A stretch of 13,590 bases of DNA from contig CAZIDB010000126.1 of the NCBI GenBank assembly GCA_964537965.1, positions 1 through 13,590 of the forward strand, written 5' to 3'. Shown in pieces: positions 7,787 to 13,590 of this stretch. A program made the position numbers and the translations under genes. Under the pieces are notes generated by a model. The model saw only the letters and a program-made list of their open reading frames with translations. It made no database searches and was not told where the DNA came from. Origin of the DNA: SURF-24 sp964537965 (GTDB lineage Bacteria > Bacteroidota > Ignavibacteria > Ignavibacteriales > SURF-24). The first letter of the stretch is position 1; each line of letters begins with the position of its first letter.

Positions 7787-10700
7787 TCAACTGCATCCTG
7801 AAGTAGCGCCGCAGGTCATACATTTCAGACACGTTCCGTTTCTTACCATTGTAATGCTGCCGCATTCGGTACAAACATCACCGGTATAACCTTTTTCACG
7901 GGCTTCTTTAATTTTGGTTGTAAGCGGATTTAAACTTTGTGCAACAGGTTTTATCTGTAATTCGGTTTTAGTCTTAAATGTTTTAAAATCTGTTCTGTCT
8001 AACTCAACCATTTTTTCGCTAATAACTTCTTCGCTTACAAATTCATCATTTGATACGCTGTTTATTGTATCTCTGCTTGTTTTCTGGTTATGCACATCAC
8101 CGGGAACGTGAGCAAGATCGTTTCTGCCAAGATAAGTTACTGCAAGCTCGCGGAAGATATAATCTATTACAGATGTTGCCATTTTAATTTTTTCGTTGCC
8201 GGTTACAATACCGCTCGGTTCAAAGCGTGTAAATACAAATGCATCTACAAACTCTTCAAGAGGAACGCCATGCTGCAATCCTAATGAAATAGAAATTGCA
8301 AAACAATTCAGCAAACTTCGGAATGCCGCACCTTCACGATGCATATCTATAAATATTTCACCAATCTGGCCGTTATCGTATTCGCCTGTTCTTATATAAA
8401 CTGACTGACCGTTTATCTTTGCTTTCTGTGTATAGCCTGTTCTTCTGTCCGGCAATCTTCTTCTCTTTGCAATGTAACGGTGAATAATTCTCTCAGCTAC
8501 TTTAACAATATCGTTTGCTTCTTTATCTTCAATAATGCTTTCGTATTCTTCAATTGCAATTGTGTTTAACGGCTGGGAAAGTTTTGATCCGTCCCTGTAA
8601 AGCGCATTTGCTTTCAAACCTAATTTCCAGGATTCCATATATGCATTTTTTATATCATCAATTGAAGCCTGGTTTGGTAAGTTGATTGTTTTAGAAATAG
8701 CGCCAGATATAAACGGCTGGGCAGCGCCCATCATTTTAATATGTGCCATAGTTTTAATGAAGCGTGTTCCTTTTTTGCCGCATTTGTTAGCGCAATCAAA
8801 AATAGGGTAATGTTCGTGTTTAAGGAATGGAGCACCTTCAACAGTCATTGTTCCGCATACGTAATCATTTGCAGTTGCAATTTCCTGCTTGGAAAATCCA
8901 AGACTTGAAAGCATATCAAAATCCCATGAAGAAATCTGTTCTTTGGTTAAGTTCAGTTTCTTTACACAGAATTCTTCACCGATGATATATTTATTAAAAG
9001 CAAAACCAATTTCAAAAACAGTAGGAAGTATCTTTTCAATTTTATCAAGCACTTCTTCTGTAAACCCTTTTGCTTTTAATGATTCATAATTAATGTACGG
9101 GCAATTCTTTAAGCTGCCTGAACCTTTTGCGTGCTTAACAATTTCATTTATCTGTTCCTGGTTATAACCCAATCTCTTTAACGCAGGTGGAATTGATTGA
9201 TTGATAATCTTAAAATATCCGCCGCCTGCAAGTTTCTTAAATTTTACTAAGGCGAAATCAGGTTCAATGCCTGTTGTATCGCAATCCATTACAAGTCCTA
9301 TTGTACCTGTTGGAGCAATAACAGTTACCTGTGCATTTCTGAATCCATATTTTGTCCCTAATTCCAAAGCTCTATCTGAATCTTCACGGGCAGCTTCAAG
9401 TAAATCCGAAGGACAATTTTTTGGATTGATACCAACCGGGCTAATAGAAAGGTTTTCATATTCATCTCTTGGAACATTATAAGCTGCTCTTCTATGGTTA
9501 CGAATAACCCTTAGCATATCATTTTTATTTCTTTCATATGAATTGAAAGGTCCAAGCTCTTTGGCAATCTCTGCTGATGTTGAATAAGCTGTCATGTGCA
9601 TAATTGAAGTTAAAGCTCCGCATATTGCAAATGCAGAATCACTATCATATGGAATTCCCTGCAGCATAAGTAACGAACCAAGGTTGGCGTAGCCAAGTCC
9701 GAGTGTTCTGTATTCAAAACTCTTTCTTGCAATTTCTTTACTTGGGAATTGGGCCATTGTTACGCTTATTTCAAGAATGATTGTCCATAAACTTGTGGCA
9801 TGCCTGTATGATGCGATATCAAATTTATATGTATCCTGATTATAAAACTTAACTAAGTTTAATGATGCAAGGTTGCAGGCGGTATCGTCAAGAAACATGT
9901 ATTCGCTGCAAGGATTTGAAGCTTTTATTTCTCCTCCCTGGGGACAAGTATGCCATTCATTAATCGTTGTATGGAATTGAACGCCAGGATCAGCACAAGA
10001 CCATGTAGCATAAGTAATATCGCTCCAAAGATCTCTTGCTTTAATTGTTTTACATGGTTTTGGTTCGCGATTTTCTTTAGAAGCTTTGCTCTTTTCAACT
10101 CTCCAGTATAAATTCCATTCGTTATCTGTAATTACTGCGCGCATAAACTGGTTAGTAACTCTGATGGAATTATTGGAGTTTTGTCCGGAGACAGTCATAT
10201 ATGCTTCTGAATTCCAGTCAGTATCATAGGCAGGGAATTCAATTGAAGTAAAACCAAGCTTAGCTAATTGAATTGCTCTTTCGATGTAATTGTCGGGAAT
10301 TAGAACTTTACGTGCTTCAAGTACTGCATTCTTTAATTTCAGATTTAATTTTTTATTGAACCTGTCATTCTCGGGATGTTCATCGTAGCAAGCCTGTATT
10401 ATTTTATTAAGATGCAGGTTGCAAAGTTTTGAACCGGAAACAAGAGAAGCAACTTTCTGTTCTTCAATAACTTTCCAGTTTACAAACTCTTCAATATCAG
10501 GATGGTCAAGATCAAGGCAAACCATTTTAGCTGCTCTTCTTGTTGTGCCGCCTGATTTTATTGCTCCGGCTGAACGATCACCAATTTTTAAAAATGACAT
10601 TAACCCTGAAGATCTTCCTCCACCGCTTAATGGTTCATTAGCTCCGCGAATATCAGAAAAATTTGTTCCGGTTCCCGATCCATATTTGAATAATCTTGCT

Positions 10701-11362
10701 TCTCTTACCCAAAGGCCCATAATTCCTTCTTCATTAACTAGATCATCTTTAACAGATTGAATGAAGCAGGCATGAGGTTGAGGATGTGTATAAGCATCAA
10801 CTGACGAAGTCATCTCGTGAGTTTTATAATCAACATAATAATGACCTTGTGAAGGTCCGGTAATTCCGTATGCCCAGTGCAAACCTGTATTAAACCACTG
10901 CGGACTGTTAGGTGCTGCCATTTGATTTGCAAGCATATAAAGAGTTTCATCGTAAAATATTTTTGCATCTTCTTCGGAATTGAAATATCCGCCTTTCCAT
11001 CCCCAGTAAGTCCAGCACCCTGCAAGCCTGTTAAACACCTGGCGGCAATCTGATTCGCTGGTTGTTCTGTCATTCTCAGGCAATTGTTTTAGTCTTTCTT
11101 TATCAGCTTCGGAAGGTTGAAGCCATTCAGGTACTCCATCTTCTTCAACTTTAATTAATAACTTAGGAATGCCGGCTTTTCTAAAATACTTCTGTGCAAT
11201 AATATCTGTAGCAACCTGCGACCAGGTTGAAGGTACTTTCACATCATCCATTTTAAAGACGAGTGAGCCATCTGTATTTTTAATTTCTGAGGTGCGTGAA
11301 ATGAATTCGAATGATGATAGGGGATCTTCTCCGGCTTTAGTATACAATCTTTCAATTTTCAT
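7787..11362 (-). CDS. nrdJ: Vitamin B12-dependent (class II) ribonucleoside-diphosphate reductase
   Basis: This enzyme reduces ribonucleotides to deoxyribonucleotides using adenosylcobalamin to make the thiyl radical, so it needs no oxygen and no separate radical subunit. The 1191-residue protein is of the long class II type. By analogy with Thermotoga NrdJ, C199 (HACF) and C496 (ACNLASLNL) are the redox pair. NPCSE (483-487) supplies Asn483, the radical Cys485 and Glu487. APTGTIG (683-689) is the phosphate-binding loop. An insertion at ~735-870 contains CANKCGKK (857-864). A TSCPD-like domain covers ~985-1085. After a poorly conserved linker the tail ends in CTECG...CLKCMTCG...C, with C1164, C1167, C1178, C1181, C1184 and C1190, a Cys-rich zinc-ribbon-like re-reduction tail. 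The ATG at 11362 has AGGAG 6 nt upstream. It is a single gene, convergent with the acyl-CoA ligase. I see no frameshift or missing catalytic residue. Confidence 0.96.
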   Translation of the reverse strand: MKIERLYTKAGEDPLSSFEFISRTSEIKNTDGSLVFKMDDVKVPSTWSQVATDIIAQKYFRKAGIPKLLIKVEEDGVPEWLQPSEADKERLKQLPENDRTTSESDCRQVFNRLAGCWTYWGWKGGYFNSEEDAKIFYDETLYMLANQMAAPNSPQWFNTGLHWAYGITGPSQGHYYVDYKTHEMTSSVDAYTHPQPHACFIQSVKDDLVNEEGIMGLWVREARLFKYGSGTGTNFSDIRGANEPLSGGGRSSGLMSFLKIGDRSAGAIKSGGTTRRAAKMVCLDLDHPDIEEFVNWKVIEEQKVASLVSGSKLCNLHLNKIIQACYDEHPENDRFNKKLNLKLKNAVLEARKVLIPDNYIERAIQLAKLGFTSIEFPAYDTDWNSEAYMTVSGQNSNNSIRVTNQFMRAVITDNEWNLYWRVEKSKASKENREPKPCKTIKARDLWSDITYATWSCADPGVQFHTTINEWHTCPQGGEIKASNPCSEYMFLDDTACNLASLNLVKFYNQDTYKFDIASYRHATSLWTIILEISVTMAQFPSKEIARKSFEYRTLGLGYANLGSLLMLQGIPYDSDSAFAICGALTSIMHMTAYSTSAEIAKELGPFNSYERNKNDMLRVIRNHRRAAYNVPRDEYENLSISPVGINPKNCPSDLLEAAREDSDRALELGTKYGFRNAQVTVIAPTGTIGLVMDCDTTGIEPDFALVKFKKLAGGGYFKIINQSIPPALKRLGYNQEQINEIVKHAKGSGSLKNCPYINYESLKAKGFTEEVLDKIEKILPTVFEIGFAFNKYIIGEEFCVKKLNLTKEQISSWDFDMLSSLGFSKQEIATANDYVCGTMTVEGAPFLKHEHYPIFDCANKCGKKGTRFIKTMAHIKMMGAAQPFISGAISKTINLPNQASIDDIKNAYMESWKLGLKANALYRDGSKLSQPLNTIAIEEYESIIEDKEANDIVKVAERIIHRYIAKRRRLPDRRTGYTQKAKINGQSVYIRTGEYDNGQIGEIFIDMHREGAAFRSLLNCFAISISLGLQHGVPLEEFVDAFVFTRFEPSGIVTGNEKIKMATSVIDYIFRELAVTYLGRNDLAHVPGDVHNQKTSRDTINSVSNDEFVSEEVISEKMVELDRTDFKTFKTKTELQIKPVAQSLNPLTTKIKEAREKGYTGDVCTECGSITMVRNGTCLKCMTCGATSGCS

Positions 11363-11389
11363 GTAAGCTCCTAAACTTTGTATATTTTA

Positions 11390-11454
11390 TGCCAGAAAAA
11401 ATCCGGCAGCAAATTTGCAATTCAAAATGTTAAGTACCTGCTCAATCAAGAGCA
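11390..11454 (-). promoter_or_regulatory. Possible structured 5' leader of nrdJ
   Basis: Within 28-92 nt upstream of the nrdJ start codon there are three successive inverted repeats: TGCTC/GAGCA (11439-11443 and 11450-11454), the palindrome GCAAATTTGC (11409-11418), and TGCC/GGCA (11390-11393 and 11405-11408), the last extended by two more pairs past a mismatch. A transcript through this region could fold into consecutive stems just ahead of the ribosome binding site. It does not match a riboswitch that I recognise. Confidence 0.3.
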
Positions 11455-11652
11455 AGTTTAATGTAAGAATAATTTATTTTAGAACACAAATATTTTTACG
11501 ATGGGAAAGGTCAATTTGTTGGTTGCTAAGATAAAATTTTTTTCCAGAAAGCAAAACAAATTTAAAATATTTTTTTTCATTGTGACTCTTGACATTTAAA
11601 ACAGAAAAACAAGCCTATGATTTTTTCAATAACATGCAACTGTATAAAATTT

Positions 11653-11683
11653 TTTGATACGGAAATTTCATTCAATATATTTG
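11653..11683 (+). promoter_or_regulatory. Bacteroidota-type promoter of malQ
   Basis: TTTG (11653-11656), a 19-nt spacer and TATATTTG (11676-11683) exactly fit the Bacteroidota housekeeping promoter consensus TTTG-N19-21-TAnnTTTG. The expected transcription start, near 11689, would give a leader of about 18 nt that includes GGAG (11697-11700), 6 nt before the malQ ATG. Confidence 0.7.
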
Positions 11684-11706
11684 TGTGTTAAAAATTGGAG
11701 TAGAAA

Positions 11707-13242
11707 ATGATTGAACGATCTGCAGGAATTCTTTTACATCCTACATCATTACCTGGTGAGTTTGGAATTGGAGATTTGGGTGAGAATGCATTTAAGTTTA
11801 TTGACTTTCTTGCCTCAGCCGGACAAACATTATGGCAGGTTTTTCCTCTTGGACCAACAGGGTATGGCGATTCTCCGTATCAATGCTTTTCTGCATTTGC
11901 AGGTAATGCGCTGCTTATAAGCCCGCAAATATTGGCTGAAGACGGCTACCTTGAAAAATCTGATCTTAACGGTGCACCTGAATTTGATCCATCTAAAGTT
12001 GATTTTGGATTGGTAATAGAGTACAAACATAAATTGTTCAACAAAGCTTTTTCAAACTTCAAAAAGAATAATTCTAAACATGAAACTGAATTTAAAACCT
12101 TTTGTGAAAGCAACAGGGATTGGTTAGATGATTATGCTTTATTTATGGCTGCAAAAGATTTTCATGGTGGTAATAGCTGGACTCAATGGAGTGCTGATAT
12201 TAAATCAAGAAAGGGCAACGCATTAAAAGAGTGGACCGAAAAACTTTCTCACGGAGTTGCTTATCAGAAATTTTTACAATTTAATTTTTTAAAACAATGG
12301 AAAGCCGTTAGAAAATATGCTCACAGTAAGAACATAAAAATTATTGGCGATCTTCCGATTTTTATCGCATATGATAGTGCTGATCTTTGGGCTAACAGGC
12401 ATCTGTTTACAGTTAATGAAAAAGGGAATCTTGAATTTGTTGCCGGTGTTCCGCCGGATTATTTTAGTGTAACCGGTCAGCTTTGGGGAAACCCTCTTTA
12501 TAAATGGAATGAGATGGCTAAAGACGATTATCTTTGGTGGCGTAAAAGAATTTCTCATTTACTTGAAGTTGTCGATGTAATTCGTATTGATCATTTCAGG
12601 GGATTTGATGCTTACTGGGAAATTCCGGGTGGTGCAAAGACTGCACAATCCGGAAGATGGGTTAAAGCACCCGGTGAAAAATTCTTTAACACTGTAATGA
12701 AGTATCTGGGTGATGTGCCAATCATTGCTGAAGATCTTGGTGTAATTACAAGATCTGTTGAAGAACTCAGAGATAAATTTAATTTTCCGGGAATTAAAAT
12801 TCTTCAGTTTGCCTTTGGCAAAGATATGGAATCAAAATTTCTCCCTCATAATCATATTAAAAATTGTGTTGTCCATACAGGTTCTCATGACAATGATACT
12901 ACAAGGGCATTCTTTGAAAAGGCAAAAACCGACGGAACTGATATTTTTGAATTTGCCCAGAAATATCTAAATTATTTTGGAGACGATATCTGCCAGGTAT
13001 TAATTAAATCTGCCTACACCAGTGTTGCTAATATAGTGGTTATTCCTATGCAGGATATTCTTAATCTGGGATCTGATGCAAGAATGAATTTTCCGGGTAC
13101 GCTTGGTGGTAATTGGAACTGGAGATTTACCTGGGATCAGATTAATGATGACCTTGCTAAACAATATAAAGAAATGACAGTGATGTTTGAGAGACCTCAA
13201 AAACCAAGAGAGCATGTTATAATTGAAGTTGAAGAATCCTGA
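11707..13242 (+). CDS. malQ: 4-alpha-glucanotransferase (amylomaltase, GH77)
   Basis: This enzyme transfers alpha-1,4-glucan segments between maltodextrins and releases glucose, acting in cytoplasmic maltodextrin or glycogen metabolism. At 511 residues it matches compact Thermus-type amylomaltases rather than the longer E. coli form. Family motifs include SAGILLHPTSLPG (5-17), WQVFPLGPTGYGDSPYQ (43-59), GVPPDYFSVTGQLWGNPLY (247-265), IRIDHFRGF (292-300, nucleophile Asp295), IIAEDLG (339-345, acid/base Glu342) and GSHDNDTT (392-399, third carboxylate Asp395). All three catalytic acids are present. The ATG has GGAG 6 nt upstream and a clear promoter before it. Its stop overlaps the start of the TerB-like gene by one base (TGATG), which implies translational coupling. 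No maltose transporter or glycogen gene is visible nearby. Confidence 0.97.
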   Translation: MIERSAGILLHPTSLPGEFGIGDLGENAFKFIDFLASAGQTLWQVFPLGPTGYGDSPYQCFSAFAGNALLISPQILAEDGYLEKSDLNGAPEFDPSKVDFGLVIEYKHKLFNKAFSNFKKNNSKHETEFKTFCESNRDWLDDYALFMAAKDFHGGNSWTQWSADIKSRKGNALKEWTEKLSHGVAYQKFLQFNFLKQWKAVRKYAHSKNIKIIGDLPIFIAYDSADLWANRHLFTVNEKGNLEFVAGVPPDYFSVTGQLWGNPLYKWNEMAKDDYLWWRKRISHLLEVVDVIRIDHFRGFDAYWEIPGGAKTAQSGRWVKAPGEKFFNTVMKYLGDVPIIAEDLGVITRSVEELRDKFNFPGIKILQFAFGKDMESKFLPHNHIKNCVVHTGSHDNDTTRAFFEKAKTDGTDIFEFAQKYLNYFGDDICQVLIKSAYTSVANIVVIPMQDILNLGSDARMNFPGTLGGNWNWRFTWDQINDDLAKQYKEMTVMFERPQKPREHVIIEVEES

Positions 13243-13590
13243 TGTTTGAACTATTAAAGCAAATACTATTTGGAGAAACCTTGAATAAGAATTCTGAAAA
13301 GAATTCAAATTTGAAAATCCAGATTGCAACTTGTGCATTATTTTTAGAGCTTGCAAAAGCCGATGGTGAAATTACCGAACAGGAGATGCTAAAACTTTTT
13401 GAGATAATGAAATCAACTTTTGAAATTGAAGATGAATTCGTTGAAGAATTAATTGAGCTTACAAAAGCAGATTTGAAAAAGAGTGTAAGCATTTATGAAT
13501 TTACAAGCCAGATTAACGAGACTTTTACAAATGAAGAAAAGTATCAGATTCTCATTAATCTTTGGCGGCTAATTTATGTTGATGGTTCTC
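13242..13590 (+). CDS. TerB-like (tellurite resistance TerB family) protein, partial (3' end beyond right edge)
   Basis: The frame opens with ATG at 13242, sharing one base with the malQ stop, and stays open for 116 codons to the window edge. The predicted protein is acidic and helical. Residues ~25-60 contain LAKADGEITEQE (37-48), the acidic DGxxxxxE motif of TerB/DjlA-type domains, and a second motif (IYVDGS, 111-116) starts at the cut end. This gives the expected two-fold arrangement of metal-binding-like acidic loops. There is no signal peptide and no membrane segment. Only a weak GAAGAA precedes the start, so expression probably depends on ribosomes finishing malQ. TerB-domain proteins occur in stress and membrane-associated systems but mostly lack a defined role. 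Tellurite resistance should not be assumed here, and no other ter gene is visible. Confidence 0.72.
   Translation, partial: MFELLKQILFGETLNKNSEKNSNLKIQIATCALFLELAKADGEITEQEMLKLFEIMKSTFEIEDEFVEELIELTKADLKKSVSIYEFTSQINETFTNEEKYQILINLWRLIYVDGS

Larger units (their letters stand above)
11363..11706. other. Divergent nrdJ-malQ spacer
   Basis: This 344-bp, very AT-rich region contains the promoters of both nrdJ and malQ. A good malQ promoter is visible; the nrdJ promoter was not identified. The nrdJ-proximal third carries three small inverted repeats. I looked for a cobalamin riboswitch B12 box and a twin NrdR box and found neither. No coding sequence is supported. Confidence 0.7.

Noticed and set aside
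10419..10760. 113-codon plus-strand open frame inside nrdJ.
   Set aside because: It is antisense to the conserved N-terminal part of NrdJ's catalytic domain, has no ribosome binding site, and its composition is that of a reverse-complement shadow.
11501..11599. 32-codon basic and hydrophobic frame (MGKVNLLVAKIKFF...) in the nrdJ-malQ spacer.
   Set aside because: It is mostly produced by A- and T-runs and has no ribosome binding site.
11589..11621. TTGACA (11589-11594) and TATGAT (11616-11621) as a sigma-70 promoter for malQ.
   Set aside because: The 21-nt spacer is too long for a classical sigma-70 promoter, and a better-placed Bacteroidota-type promoter lies downstream.
11363..11706. Cobalamin riboswitch or twin NrdR boxes upstream of nrdJ.
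   Set aside because: There is no B12-box-like segment on the minus strand, and the ACACAAATAT half-sites do not fit the NrdR palindrome with the right internal spacing.
1..13590. Mobile element, CRISPR array, defence island or biosynthetic gene cluster.
   Set aside because: There are no transposase or integrase genes, no regularly spaced identical repeats, no tRNA attachment site, and no defence-type domains. Nearly all genes are recognisable housekeeping or metabolic families.

Overview
The window looks like ordinary chromosomal DNA from an AT-rich, free-living member of the Bacteroidota/Chlorobi (FCB) group. My best guess is the Ignavibacteria. The reasons are: a secreted parallel beta-helix protein with a choice-of-anchor-Q-type 'DIGAYEY' segment and a following 'NPPTLNWY' segment; a large B12-dependent ribonucleotide reductase with a C-terminal Cys-rich tail; and an exact Bacteroidota-type promoter (TTTG, 19-nt spacer, TATATTTG) in front of malQ. 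The lineage call is inference, because there is no rRNA or other strong phylogenetic marker here.

Layout. Positions 1-1069 (minus) hold the N-terminal 356 codons of a secreted beta-helix protein that runs off the left edge. A 671-bp divergent spacer (1070-1740) follows. It has no convincing gene but carries four inverted repeats, one of them an operator-like palindrome just ahead of the next gene. Next come four plus-strand genes: transketolase (1741-3750); a DedA-family membrane protein 33 bp later, starting at TTG (3784-4446) and followed by a hairpin terminator; a multi-spanning heparan-alpha-glucosaminide N-acetyltransferase-like (COG4299/DUF5009) protein (4579-5727); and a long-chain acyl-CoA synthetase (5848-7671). 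A bidirectional terminator at 7731-7765 separates this block from the convergent nrdJ gene (7787-11362, minus). A 344-bp divergent spacer then leads to malQ (11707-13242, plus), which overlaps by one base a TerB-like gene cut by the right edge (13242-13590).

Function. The genes are mostly central metabolism and housekeeping: pentose phosphate pathway (tkt), fatty-acid activation, alpha-glucan/maltodextrin metabolism (malQ), oxygen-independent deoxynucleotide synthesis (nrdJ) and two envelope membrane proteins. A B12-dependent class II reductase suits an organism living with fluctuating or no oxygen.

I found no mobile element, CRISPR array, defence island, tRNA or rRNA, and no convincing new biological system. 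The observations worth a second look are small: inverted repeats in the two divergent spacers, a helically phased CAC repeat beside the bidirectional terminator, a possible internal duplication inside the NrdJ insertion, a structured nrdJ leader, and the translational coupling of a TerB-like gene to malQ.
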